Source of the DNA: Actinacidiphila sp965342175
GTDB lineage: Bacteria > Actinomycetota > Actinomycetes > Streptomycetales > Streptomycetaceae
Direction of reading: 5' to 3'
Assembly: GCF_965342175.1 (NCBI RefSeq)
Contig: NZ_CBDRBL010000008.1
Location: 62,001 to 126,000 of the forward strand
Length of the DNA stretch: 64,000 nucleotides
A model generated the notes under the pieces. The model was not told the origin of the DNA. It ran no database searches and saw only the letters and a program-made list of their open reading frames with translations. Numbering within the stretch: position 1 is the first letter of the stretch; each line of letters opens with the position of its first letter. The position numbers and the translations under genes are program-made. Positions 34,999-43,630 of the stretch are shown here, piece by piece.

Positions 34999-37900
34999 AT
35001 GTCCTGGCTGTCCCGATTCAGCCTCACCCAGCGCAGTCTGGTGGCGCTGATGGCCGTGGTCGCCATCGCCTTCGGCGCCATCGCGATACCGTCCCTCAAG
35101 CAGCAGAAGCTGCCCCCCTTCGACCTGCCCCTGGTGTCGGTGATCACGACCTACCCGGGTGCCTCCCCCGACGTCGTCGAGAAGCAGGTCGTCGAGCCGA
35201 TCGAGAACGGCGTCCGGGGCGTCGACGGCATCACCGGGATCACCTCCACGGCGAGCGAGGGCGCCGCCGTGATCATGGCCCGATTCGACTACGGCAACGA
35301 CAGCGACAAGCTGGTCGCCAACGTCCAGCAGGCCGTGAACCGGGTCTCCGCGCGGCTGCCGAAGGACGCCGACCCGCAGGTCGTGGCCGGCTCGACGGAC
35401 GACATCCCGGCCGTCGTCCTCGCCGCCACCTCCACCGGCATGGACCAGCAGGCGCTCGCCGACGCCCTCGACCGCTCGGTCGTCCCGGTGCTGCAGGACA
35501 TCGACGGCGTCGGCCAGGTGAGCGTCACCGGCGTCCAGAACCAGATCGTCACCGTCACCCCCGACGACAAGAAGCTCGCCGCCCGCCGGCTCGGCGCCGC
35601 CGCCCTCGTGCAGGCGCTGCAGGCCGGCGGACACGCCGTGCCGGCCGGGTCCTTCGAGGACGGCGGCAAGAGCCGCACCGTGCAGGTCGGCGGCGAGTAC
35701 GCCTCGGTGCGCGAGATCGAGGAGCTGCGGATCCCCGCGGCCCCGCGGCCCGTGCGCCTCGGCGACGTCGCCACCGTCGCGGAGCGTCCCGACGCCGCCG
35801 CGTCCATCACCCGGACCGACGGCGAGCCCAGCCTCGGGATCGCCCTCACCATGGACCAGGACGGCAGCGCCGTCGCGGTCTCCTCGGCCGTCAAGGACAA
35901 GCTGGCCGACCTCGAGCGCGACCTCGGGAAGGGCTCCAAGCTCACCGTCGTGAGCGACCAGGGCCCGGCCGTCTCCAAGTCCATCCACGGGCTGACCACC
36001 GAGGGCCTGCTCGGCCTGCTCTTCGCGGTCGTGGTCATCCTCGTCTTCCTGGCGTCGCTGCGCTCGACGCTGGTGACCGCGGTGTCCATCCCGATCTCCG
36101 TCGTGCTGACGCTGATCGTGCTGTGGACGCGCGGCCTGTCGCTCAACATGCTCACGCTGGGCGCGCTGACCATCGCCATCGGCCGTGTCGTCGACGACTC
36201 GATCGTGGTGCTGGAGAACATCAAGCGGCACCTCGCCTACGGTGAGGAGAAGCAGACCGCGATCATCGCCGCGGTGCGCGAGGTGGCCGGCGCGGTCACC
36301 GCCTCGACTCTCACCACGGTCGCCGTCTTCCTGCCGATCGGCCTGGTCGGCGGCATGGTCGGCGCCCTGTTCGGCGGCTTCTCGCTCACCGTCGCGGCGG
36401 CGCTGCTGGCCTCGCTGCTGGTGTCCCTGACCATCGTCCCGGTGCTGTCGTACTGGTTCCTGAGGCCCCCGGCCGACGCGGGCAGCGCTGATCCCGCGGA
36501 GATCCGCCGCAGGGCCGAGGAGGAGGAGTCCCGCGGCGCGCTGCAGCGGCTGTACGTGCCGGTGCTGCGCTTCGCCACCCGCCGCCGGCTGACCAGCGTC
36601 CTCATCGCCGTCGCGGTCCTGGTGGTCACCGTCGGCCTCACCCCGCTGCTGAAGACGAACCTCTTCGAGCCGGGCGACCAGGACACGCTGACCGTCAAGC
36701 AGGAACTCCCGCCGGGCACCGGCCTGTCGGCCTCCGACGCGGCCGCCCGCAAGGTCGAGACGCTCCTCGAGGGCATCGACCAGGTGCAGGACTACCAGGT
36801 CACCGTGGGCTCCTCCGGCTTCCTGGCGGCCTTCGGCGGCGGCACCGGCGCCAACCAGGCCAGCTTCCAGGTGAAGCTGAAGGACGCCGACGACAGCGCC
36901 GCCGTCCTCGACGAGATCCAGAAGGGTCTGAAGAAGCTCGACGGCGTCGGGACGACCTCGGTCTCCGCCGGCGGCGGCGGCTTCGGCAACCAGGACCTGT
37001 CGGTGGTGGTCAAGGCCGCCGACGCCGACACCCTGGCCAAGGCCAGCGCCAAGGTCCGCGACGCCGTCGCCGAGCTGGACGGCGTCACCGACGTCAGCAG
37101 CGACCTGGCGCAGAGCGTGCCCCGGGTCGAGATCCGCGCCAAGCAGGCCGAGGCCGCCACGTACGGCCTCACCGACGCCACCATCGGCGCCGCCGTCACC
37201 CAGGCCGTGCGCGGTACGACCGTCGGCACCGCGGTGCTCGACGACACCGAGCGCGACGTGCGGGTGGTCTCCGCGCAGAAGGCCGGGACGGTCGCCGAGC
37301 TCAAGGCCCTCACCATCCCGACCCCCGCGGGACCGGTGAAGCTGGGCAAGGTCGCCGAGGTCGTCGAGGCCCCCGGACCGGTGCAGAAGACCCGGATCGA
37401 CGGTGCCCGCGCCGCGACGATCACGGCGAAGCCCACCGCTGACGACACGGGCGCGGTGAGCAAGGCCCTGAAGGACAAGATCGAGAAGCTCGAGCTGCCC
37501 AAGGGCGCCACCGCCGAGATCAGCGGCGTCTCCTCCGACCAGGACGAGGCCAACAGGTCGCTCGCGCTCGCCATGCTCGCCGCGATCGCCATCGTCTTCC
37601 TGCTGCTGGTCGGCACCTTCCGCAGCCTGATCCAGCCGCTGGTGCTGCTGGTGTCCGTCCCGTTCGCCGCGACCGGCGCCATCGGCCTGCTGCTGATCAC
37701 CGGCACCCCGATGGGCGTCCCGGCCATGATCGGCATGCTGATGCTCATCGGCATCGTGGTGACCAACGCGATCGTGCTGATGGACCTCGTCAACCAGTAC
37801 CGGGCACGGGGCTACGGCGTGGTGGAGGCCGTCATCGAAGGCGGCCGGCACCGTCTGCGGCCGATCCTGATGACCGCGCTCGCGACCATCTTCGCCCTGC

Positions 37901-38142
37901 TCCCGATGGCCCTCGGGATCACCGGAGAGGGAGGGTTCATCGCCCAGCCGCTGGCCATCGTCGTCATCGGCGGTCTGCTCACCTCGACGCTGCTGACCCT
38001 GCTGCTCGTCCCGACCCTCTACACGGCGGTCGAGATCCGCAAGGAGCGCCGGGCCAAGCGCAAGGCGCTCAAGCGGGCGGCCCAGGCCGGCGGCCCGGGC
38101 GGCGCGGAGCCGCAGAAGGAGGCGGAGCTGGCCGGGGTCTGA
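34999..38142 (+). CDS. RND-family efflux transporter (HAE1/AcrB-like), no adaptor or outer-membrane partner nearby
   Basis: A 1047-residue pump with the full RND architecture: helix 1 at residues 11-30, a large extracellular loop, helices 2-6 at about 335-500, a second loop, and helices 8-12 at the C-terminus. The proton-relay acidic pair is in IGRVVDDSIVVLENIKRH (near 400). The TM10 counterpart reads GIVVTNAIVLMDLVNQ, with Thr where AcrB has the relay Lys. It exports hydrophobic compounds or lipids driven by proton motive force. Gram-positive cells lack the outer-membrane channel, and no HlyD-type gene is next to it. ATG 34999 has a weak GAGAAGAGA upstream. It probably responds to the adjacent two-component system (inference). 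Confidence 0.93.
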   Translation: MSWLSRFSLTQRSLVALMAVVAIAFGAIAIPSLKQQKLPPFDLPLVSVITTYPGASPDVVEKQVVEPIENGVRGVDGITGITSTASEGAAVIMARFDYGNDSDKLVANVQQAVNRVSARLPKDADPQVVAGSTDDIPAVVLAATSTGMDQQALADALDRSVVPVLQDIDGVGQVSVTGVQNQIVTVTPDDKKLAARRLGAAALVQALQAGGHAVPAGSFEDGGKSRTVQVGGEYASVREIEELRIPAAPRPVRLGDVATVAERPDAAASITRTDGEPSLGIALTMDQDGSAVAVSSAVKDKLADLERDLGKGSKLTVVSDQGPAVSKSIHGLTTEGLLGLLFAVVVILVFLASLRSTLVTAVSIPISVVLTLIVLWTRGLSLNMLTLGALTIAIGRVVDDSIVVLENIKRHLAYGEEKQTAIIAAVREVAGAVTASTLTTVAVFLPIGLVGGMVGALFGGFSLTVAAALLASLLVSLTIVPVLSYWFLRPPADAGSADPAEIRRRAEEEESRGALQRLYVPVLRFATRRRLTSVLIAVAVLVVTVGLTPLLKTNLFEPGDQDTLTVKQELPPGTGLSASDAAARKVETLLEGIDQVQDYQVTVGSSGFLAAFGGGTGANQASFQVKLKDADDSAAVLDEIQKGLKKLDGVGTTSVSAGGGGFGNQDLSVVVKAADADTLAKASAKVRDAVAELDGVTDVSSDLAQSVPRVEIRAKQAEAATYGLTDATIGAAVTQAVRGTTVGTAVLDDTERDVRVVSAQKAGTVAELKALTIPTPAGPVKLGKVAEVVEAPGPVQKTRIDGARAATITAKPTADDTGAVSKALKDKIEKLELPKGATAEISGVSSDQDEANRSLALAMLAAIAIVFLLLVGTFRSLIQPLVLLVSVPFAATGAIGLLLITGTPMGVPAMIGMLMLIGIVVTNAIVLMDLVNQYRARGYGVVEAVIEGGRHRLRPILMTALATIFALLPMALGITGEGGFIAQPLAIVVIGGLLTSTLLTLLLVPTLYTAVEIRKERRAKRKALKRAAQAGGPGGAEPQKEAELAGV

Positions 38143-38160
38143 GACCGCGAAGGCCAACCT

Positions 38161-38204
38161 GCGGCAGGGCCCCGGGCGTTCAACGACGCCCGGGGCCCTG
38201 CCGC
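38161..38204 (+). terminator. Very strong hairpin terminator after the RND pump gene
   Basis: A perfect 19-bp stem (38161-38179 with 38186-38204) with a six-base loop, starting 19 bases after the stop codon. Confidence 0.92.
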
Positions 38205-38991
38205 GTCTGCAGGATGAACCCGGACGGGATGTACGGCTCGGGCGGACGCGTCCCGCGCAGGCGGAACCAGCCGGACGTGCCGATCCGCAGCCCGGCGGCC
38301 GACCCCGCGTCCACCGCCCCCTGCTGCTCGGCCGTCACATGGGCTGCCTGTGCCGGGTGCCCTCGGGCAGGCTCAGCAGCGCGGCGGTGAGCAGGCGGGT
38401 CGCCGGCCGGCGGGAGGTGGCGGCGAGCAGCCGTACGCTCCCGTGCCGGTCGATGCGGCAGTAGCCGCTCCCGGTGAGGTCGTCCACAACCGACAGCGGG
38501 CACTCGGTGAGGAGTTGGTCGCGGTCGGGGCCGTGGGCGCCGCCGCGGGTGCGCCGGTCCACGGAGTCAGTGAGGTCGCGGTGCTCGGCGGAGTTCTCGT
38601 GCACCGCCCCGTCCGGCGCGGGCAGGTCGCCCGTGCGGACGGCACCCTCCAGGCGCATGGCCGGATGCAGCGCGAAGCCCGACCCGCGGTAGGCCCGCCG
38701 CCTCCCGCGGGTCGGGGGAGCCGCAGATGATGCCGCGCAGGCAGCCGCGCCCGTAGGCCGGGGCGGCGGCCGGCAGTTCGCGGCCGACCCCCTGCCGCTG
38801 CGCGGAGGGCGGCACGGCGAGAAGCGACAGCCCCCATGTCCCTCGCGGTGCGTCGCAGGGCGGCCGCCTCGGGAGGCGTCCGCTCGGGCGGGCTGCCGCC
38901 GGCAGGGCGTCGGCGGCGCCGACGCGGCGGCGGCCACGACCGCCACCGTGTCGGCGTCCTCGTCGGTGCCGCGCGGCGGGCGCAGGATCAT
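38180..38991 (-). pseudogene. Frameshifted GNAT-type acetyltransferase gene
   Basis: A continuous protein can be pieced together only by changing frame at least three times. It begins MILRPPRGTDEDADTVAVVA at 38991. Near 38870 it must switch to the frame giving GLSLLAVPPSAQRQGVGREL, which holds the acetyl-CoA loop QRQGVG. It runs to GIICGSPDPREAAG, then switches back near 38700 to YRGSGFALHPAMRLEGAV and onward through LLSLPEGTRHRQ. Near 38345 it switches again to VTAEQQGAVDAG and IGTSGWFRLRG. Each piece has coding-like composition, so the gene was lost recently. The last residues run into the terminator of the RND gene. The substrate of the ancestor is unknown. Confidence 0.8.
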
Positions 38992-39006
38992 GCGCCCGTC
39001 CTGCCC

Positions 39007-40182
39007 CTACGGCAGGGCGAGCATCTGCTCCAGCGCGAGCTTCGCGAAGTGCTCGGTCTCCCGGTCGACCTGGATGCGGTTGACGACCTTGCCGTCGGCC
39101 AGCGACTCCAGCGCCCACACCAGGTGCGGCAGGTCGATCCGGTTCATGGTCGAGCAGAAGCACACGGTCTTGTCGAGGAAGACGATCTGCTTGTCCGGGT
39201 GCGCCTTGGCCAGCCGGCGCACCAGGTTGAGCTCGGTGCCGATCGCCCACGACGAGCCGGCCGGGGCCGCCTCCAGGGCCTTGATGATGTACTCGGTCGA
39301 ACCGACGTGGTCGGCGGCGGCGACGACCTCGTGCTTGCACTCGGGGTGCACCAGCACGTTGACGCCGGGGATGCGGGCGCGCACGTCCTCGACCGAGTCC
39401 AGCGAGAAGCGACCGTGCACCGAGCAGTGGCCGCGCCACAGGATCATCTTCGCGTCGCGCAGCTGCTCGGCGGTCACTCCGCCGTTCGGCTTGTGCGGGT
39501 TGTAGACGACGCAGTCCTCCAGCGAGAAGCCCATCTCCCGGACCGCGGTGTTGCGGCCGAGGTGCTGGTCGGGGAGGAAGAGCACCTTCTCGCCCTGCTG
39601 GAACGCCCACTCCAGGGCCCGCTGGGCGTTGCTGGAGGTGCAGATGGTGCCGCCGTGCCGGCCGGTGAAGGCCTTGATGTCGGCGGAGGAGTTCATATAG
39701 GAGACGGGCACGGTGACGTCGGCGACGCCGGCCTCGGTGAGCACGTCCCAGCACTCGGCGACCTGCTCGGCGGTGGCCATGTCGGCCATGGAGCAGCCGG
39801 CCGCCAGGTCGGGGAGGATCACCTGCTGGGCGTCGGAGGTCAGGATGTCCGCCGACTCGGCCATGAAGTGCACGCCGCAGAAGACGATGTACTCGGCCTC
39901 GGGCCGGGCGGCCGCGTCCCGCGCCAGCTTGAAGGAGTCGCCGGTGACGTCGGCGAACTGGATGACCTCGTCGCGCTGGTAGTGGTGGCCCAGGACGAAG
40001 ACCTTCTCGCCGAGCTTGGCCTTGGCGGCACGGGCGCGCTCCACCAGGTCCGGGTCAGAGGGGGCGGGCAGGTCGCCGGGACAGTCGACGCCGCGTTCGC
40101 TGCGCGGGTCGGACTCGCGGCCCAGGAGGAGCAGGGCGAGCGGGGTCGGCTGGACGTCCAGCGGTTCGGATGTGATGGTCAC
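39007..40182 (-). CDS. nadA: Quinolinate synthase A
   Basis: A 391-residue [4Fe-4S] enzyme that condenses iminoaspartate with dihydroxyacetone phosphate to quinolinate, the NAD precursor. Cluster cysteines are seen in YIVFCGVHFMAES (near 101), the LVHPECKHEV region and DKTVCFCSTMNRIDL (near 345). The pseudo-repeat motifs GHHYQRDEV and AVSYMNSSADIKAFT-like VPVSYMNSSADIKAF are present. The N-terminal 45 residues are an actinobacterial extension. GTG 40182 is the start. nadB and nadC are not adjacent. A triple palindrome overlies the promoter region (separate entry). Confidence 0.97.
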   Translation of the reverse strand: MTITSEPLDVQPTPLALLLLGRESDPRSERGVDCPGDLPAPSDPDLVERARAAKAKLGEKVFVLGHHYQRDEVIQFADVTGDSFKLARDAAARPEAEYIVFCGVHFMAESADILTSDAQQVILPDLAAGCSMADMATAEQVAECWDVLTEAGVADVTVPVSYMNSSADIKAFTGRHGGTICTSSNAQRALEWAFQQGEKVLFLPDQHLGRNTAVREMGFSLEDCVVYNPHKPNGGVTAEQLRDAKMILWRGHCSVHGRFSLDSVEDVRARIPGVNVLVHPECKHEVVAAADHVGSTEYIIKALEAAPAGSSWAIGTELNLVRRLAKAHPDKQIVFLDKTVCFCSTMNRIDLPHLVWALESLADGKVVNRIQVDRETEHFAKLALEQMLALP

Positions 40183-40225
40183 GGGCCCGAAGCCCTTTCT
40201 CTGCGGAACTGCGGCTCAACCTTTT

Positions 40226-40297
40226 CGTCTATTTGACGCTATCTATCATAACCCGTTCGCGTCAGAATGACGATGGCCCCTCGCGTCAGTGTGACGC
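40226..40297. promoter_or_regulatory. Triple palindromic operator (CGTCAnnnTGACG) in the nadA-erpA intergenic region
   Basis: Three copies of one 13-base palindrome occur: CGTCTATTTGACG at 40226-40238 (one mismatch), CGTCAGAATGACG at 40260-40272 and CGTCAGTGTGACG at 40284-40296 (extended to a perfect GCGTCA-GTG-TGACGC at 40283-40297). They lie 44-115 bases ahead of nadA, across an AT-rich patch that contains TATGAT on the minus strand, a likely nadA -10. A dimeric repressor of NAD synthesis is the natural inference. The regulator is not identified. Confidence 0.6.
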
Positions 40298-40424
40298 ATT
40301 ACCCGAAGCGGGTCCGGTGTGCGAGCATGGAGGGCGCGAACACCCATCGGACCCGGAGGAATGAATCCGGGACGCCACCGGTTCACTGTTGTGGCAGCAT
40401 CCGTACAACCCGGGAGTGGATCAG

Positions 40425-40778
40425 ATGACGGTTCAGGACGAGACCAGCCAGAGCGAGGGCATCATCCTGTCCGACGCGGCGGCCTCCAAGGTCAAGAGCC
40501 TGCTCGAGCAGGAAGGCCGCGACGACCTCGCGCTGCGCGTCGCCGTCCAGCCGGGCGGTTGCTCCGGCCTGCGCTACCAGCTGTTCTTCGACGAGCGTTC
40601 TCTCGACGGCGACGTCGTCAAGGACTTCGGCGGTGTGAAGGTGGTCACCGACCGTATGAGCGCCCCCTACCTCGGCGGCGCCTCCATCGACTTCGTCGAC
40701 ACGATCGAGAAGCAGGGCTTCACGATCGACAACCCGAACGCCACCGGCTCCTGCGCCTGCGGCGACTCGTTCCACTGA
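40425..40778 (+). CDS. erpA: Iron-sulfur cluster insertion protein (A-type carrier)
   Basis: A 117-residue A-type carrier that delivers Fe-S clusters to apoproteins. The three ligand cysteines are visible: PGGCSGLRYQLFFDE (near residue 45) and GSCACGDSFH at the C-terminus. ATG 40425 is chosen because GGGAG lies nine bases upstream; the longer frame upstream has no such signal. It faces away from nadA, whose product needs a [4Fe-4S] cluster, and may share the operator region. It is monocistronic, ending in a hairpin. Confidence 0.93.
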   Translation: MTVQDETSQSEGIILSDAAASKVKSLLEQEGRDDLALRVAVQPGGCSGLRYQLFFDERSLDGDVVKDFGGVKVVTDRMSAPYLGGASIDFVDTIEKQGFTIDNPNATGSCACGDSFH

Positions 40779-40788
40779 GCCCCGCGCA

Positions 40789-40821
40789 AGGACGGCGGGC
40801 ACCCACGGTGCTCGCCGTCCT
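40789..40821. terminator. Hairpin between converging erpA and the next gene
   Basis: 15-base arms AGGACGGCGGGCACC (40789-40803) and its near-complement (40807-40821), one mismatch, three-base loop. It can act in both directions. Confidence 0.8.
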
Positions 40822-40853
40822 CGGCGTGTCCTGACGCCTCGGGCCGGGCGCCG

Positions 40854-42209
40854 TCACTTCCCCGGCACCGTGCTGCCGTCGGAGAGATCGACGACCTTGC
40901 GGCCGCCCAGCGGCGCATCGAGGCGGACCGTGCGCGTGAAGCGTTCGGCGACCATGACGCAGGCCTTCCCCGGGTCCTCCTGCACCCCTGTCACCCGCAC
41001 CGTCACCACCGCGCCCGACTCGTCGGCCGAAGCCGTGTAGCGACTGCACACCCCGCCCCAGAAGCGCAGTGTCAGCTCCGTGCCCTCGGCGCTGTACGAC
41101 TCCACCTTCACCGGCGAGACGACCGGCGCCACCGGCCTCGTCGGCGCGGGAGAGGCGCCGCCGCCGCGCACATGGGCCGGGTCCACGGCGGGCTGGGCCA
41201 GCACCGAGGTGCGCGTCTCGCCCTTTCGCGCCACCTCGAAGAGCCAGGACGGCACCAGGGCGAGCCGCCCGGCCACCTGCTGCGCCGACAGGCCGAACTC
41301 GGCACGGCGCACCTCCAGCTGCCGGTGCGCCGTCGGCAGGCAGGGGAGCACCTCCGGCAGCCTCGGCCCGTCGCCGGACCCGCGGGGGTGCTTCGGCACC
41401 ACGGTCGGGCAGGAGCCGATTCCCGGGTCACCGCCCGCGCCGGGGCGCTCGAGCAGCTTCAAGGCCTCCTTCGCCGACACCACCGGATAGGTGTCGCCCC
41501 TGGTGAGCGGCGCCATCATGCCGTGCCCGGCGACCAGCAGCCCGTCGGAGGCGACCAGGACCGCCGACCGCCAGCCGTGCGTCGGCAGCCCCGCCGGCCG
41601 CGGGTCCGCGGTGACCGTGCGCAGCACCCCCGAGACCTCGCGCGCGTCCGTTCGCGCGTCCTGCAGCCCGAGCGCCGCGAAGACCGGTGCCGCCACGCGC
41701 AGCGCCTGCGCCGCCGGTACCGCGAGATCCTCCCGAACCGGGGCGCGGCCCTCGCGGGGTGCGCCGCCGTAGTAGGCGTACGACCAGGCGCCCGGCGCTT
41801 CCTTGCCGACCCGGAGCACCGGCCCGCCGCCGTCCGGCGTGCCGCCGGCCTTCCAGACGCCGTGGTCGGACGTCACCGTCCCCGGCACATCAAGGGCGCG
41901 CGCCAGCCGTACCACCGCGGCACGCGACACGTCACCCGGGAGCCGCACGGCCGCGGAGGACGGGCCGTCGGGCAGGTCGCCCCGGACGGTGAGGTCGACA
42001 CCCGCATCGCGGCCGGCGCCATCGAGCTCCAGCGGCCGAGGGGAAGCGCCCCCGCTGCCGCCCGAGCCGCGCGGCACGGCGCCGTCCGCCGCCGACGAGG
42101 CCCAGTAGGCTCCGCCGCCCCCGGCGGCCAGCACGGCGGCCGCCACCGCCGTCACCGCCCACGATGACCTGCTCCGGCGGCGGTGCGGTCGCGTCGGCTC
42201 GCTCTCCAC
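40854..42209 (-). CDS. Membrane-anchored conserved hypothetical protein
   Basis: A 451-residue protein with a short basic cytosolic start (RPHRRRSRSSW), one membrane helix at about residues 17-38 (AVTAVAAAVLAAGGGGAYW) and a large extracellular part. The extracellular portion has no recognised domain. It contains four to five cysteines that could form disulfides (GSCPTVVP, VLPCLP, GGVCSRYT and KACVMVA). The central block with THGWRSAVLVASDGLL and KEALKLLERPGAG recurs in Streptomyces homologues as I recall them. GTG 42209 is the start. The lone position and anchor suggest a cell-envelope or signalling role, but nothing more can be said. Confidence 0.8.
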   Translation of the reverse strand: MESEPTRPHRRRSRSSWAVTAVAAAVLAAGGGGAYWASSAADGAVPRGSGGSGGASPRPLELDGAGRDAGVDLTVRGDLPDGPSSAAVRLPGDVSRAAVVRLARALDVPGTVTSDHGVWKAGGTPDGGGPVLRVGKEAPGAWSYAYYGGAPREGRAPVREDLAVPAAQALRVAAPVFAALGLQDARTDAREVSGVLRTVTADPRPAGLPTHGWRSAVLVASDGLLVAGHGMMAPLTRGDTYPVVSAKEALKLLERPGAGGDPGIGSCPTVVPKHPRGSGDGPRLPEVLPCLPTAHRQLEVRRAEFGLSAQQVAGRLALVPSWLFEVARKGETRTSVLAQPAVDPAHVRGGGASPAPTRPVAPVVSPVKVESYSAEGTELTLRFWGGVCSRYTASADESGAVVTVRVTGVQEDPGKACVMVAERFTRTVRLDAPLGGRKVVDLSDGSTVPGK

Positions 42210-42311
42210 GATGGCTCCTTCGGCTCCGCTCAGCCGGCACAGCCGGCGACGTCCCGGCCGGGCGGCCGGAGGGACGTCGCTTGGACGGGCAGGAGCGCCT
42301 CGCGGTTCCGA

Positions 42312-42518
42312 TCAGTCGGCGTACTCCGCCATGCCCTCGACGACATGCGACGACGCGGCCGGCACCGTGATCCCGCGCAGACTGGCCGGGCTGACCGGAG
42401 CGGACGCGTCCTGCGCGGAGACCTCCCAGTGCGCGGCCATCTTGCGGCAGTCGCCGACCAGCTCCGCGAGCGACTCGGGGTCGTCGAGGAGGGGAGCGGC
42501 GCGAAGAGGAGTGGTCAT
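42312..42518 (-). CDS. Small conserved hypothetical protein
   Basis: A 68-residue protein (MTTPLRAAPLLDDPESLAEL ...) with one strong helix, ESLAELVGDCRKMAAHWEVS, and a C-terminus SSHVVEGMAEYAD. It has one Cys and no membrane segment. An in-frame ATG at 42530 would add four residues; neither has a clear ribosome binding site. It lies between the anchored hypothetical protein gene and the divergent kinase gene. In Streptomyces such a gene is conserved here, but its function is unknown to me. Confidence 0.7.
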   Translation of the reverse strand: MTTPLRAAPLLDDPESLAELVGDCRKMAAHWEVSAQDASAPVSPASLRGITVPAASSHVVEGMAEYAD

Positions 42519-42655
42519 AGACACGACCATAGGGACCCGAGGTGAGGGGAGAAAGCCCTACTATCGGGTAGTTTTCCCTAGTCGGCGCCCCCCGGCCCAG
42601 CCGGTAGCGTGGACAGGTACCGTCCGCCGCCCGCCTCCGCAGGAGCATCCCAGCC

Positions 42656-43630
42656 GTGCGTATCGCAGTCACCGGCTCCATCGCCACCGACCACCTGATG
42701 ACCTTCCCCGGCCGATTCGCCGACCAGCTCGTCGCCGATCAGCTGCACACGGTCTCCCTCTCCTTCCTGGTCGACACGCTCGACGTACGCCGCGGTGGCG
42801 TCGGTGCGAACATCTGCTTCGGGATGGGCCAGCTGGGTGTCCGGCCCATCCTCGTCGGCGCCGCCGGCTCCGACTTCGACGAGTACCGCGCCTGGCTCGA
42901 CCGGCACGGCGTGGACACCGCGTCCGTCCGCATCTCCGAGGTGCTGCACACCGCGCGCTTCGTCTGCACCACGGACGCCGACCACAACCAGATCGGCTCC
43001 TTCTACACCGGCGCCATGAGCGAGGCCCGCCTCATCGAGCTGCACTCCGTCGCCGCCCGCGTGGGCGGCCTCGACCTCGTGCTCATCGGCGCCGACGACC
43101 CCGAGGCGATGCTGCGCCACACCGAGGAGTGCCGCTCCCGCGGCATCCCGTGGGCGGCGGACTTCTCGCAGCAGATCGCCCGTATGAACGGCGACGAGAT
43201 CCGGATACTGCTCGACGGCGCGGCCTACCTCTTCTCCAACGAGTACGAGAAGGGCCTGATCGAGTCCAAGACCGGCTGGACGGACGCCGAGATCCTCGGC
43301 CGGGTCGGCACCCGCGTCACCACGCTCGGCTCGCGCGGCGTCCGCATCGAGCGGGCCGGCGAGGAGCCGATCGTCGTGAGCTGCCCGGAGGAGGAGGCCA
43401 AGGTCGACCCCACCGGCGTCGGCGACGCCTTCCGGGCGGGTTTCCTCTCGGGTCTGGCGTGGGGCGTGGGTGCGGAGCGGGCGGCCCAGGTGGGCTGCAT
43501 GCTGGCGACGCTGGTGATCGAGACGGTCGGCACGCAGGAGTACCAGTTGCGGCGGGCTCACTTCATGGACCGCTTCACCAAGGCCTACGGCGAGGACGCG
43601 GCCGAGGAGGTCCGCGCGCACCTTCACTGA
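42656..43630 (+). CDS. PfkB family carbohydrate kinase, probably adenosine kinase
   Basis: A 324-residue ribokinase-fold sugar/nucleoside kinase. The opening MRIAVTGSIATDHLMTFPGR and RRGGVGANICFGMGQLG give the PfkB first signature (GG-x-x-N, near residue 50). The second signature KVDPTGVGDAFRAGFLSG (near 255) carries the catalytic Asp in the anion hole. The pattern DPTGVGDAFRAGF, rather than DTxGAGD, matches the actinobacterial adenosine kinase group (M. tuberculosis AdoK). Adenosine to AMP salvage is therefore more likely than ribose. AGGAG lies ten bases before GTG 42656. Its 3' end overlaps the open frame of the converging desulfurase. Confidence 0.87.
   Translation: MRIAVTGSIATDHLMTFPGRFADQLVADQLHTVSLSFLVDTLDVRRGGVGANICFGMGQLGVRPILVGAAGSDFDEYRAWLDRHGVDTASVRISEVLHTARFVCTTDADHNQIGSFYTGAMSEARLIELHSVAARVGGLDLVLIGADDPEAMLRHTEECRSRGIPWAADFSQQIARMNGDEIRILLDGAAYLFSNEYEKGLIESKTGWTDAEILGRVGTRVTTLGSRGVRIERAGEEPIVVSCPEEEAKVDPTGVGDAFRAGFLSGLAWGVGAERAAQVGCMLATLVIETVGTQEYQLRRAHFMDRFTKAYGEDAAEEVRAHLH

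Noticed and set aside
34639..38157. A 1172-residue open frame antisense to the RND pump gene
   Set aside because: It is a shadow frame of a high-GC gene: composition is Asp/Gly/Arg/His repeats with no domain, while the sense strand encodes a complete RND protein.
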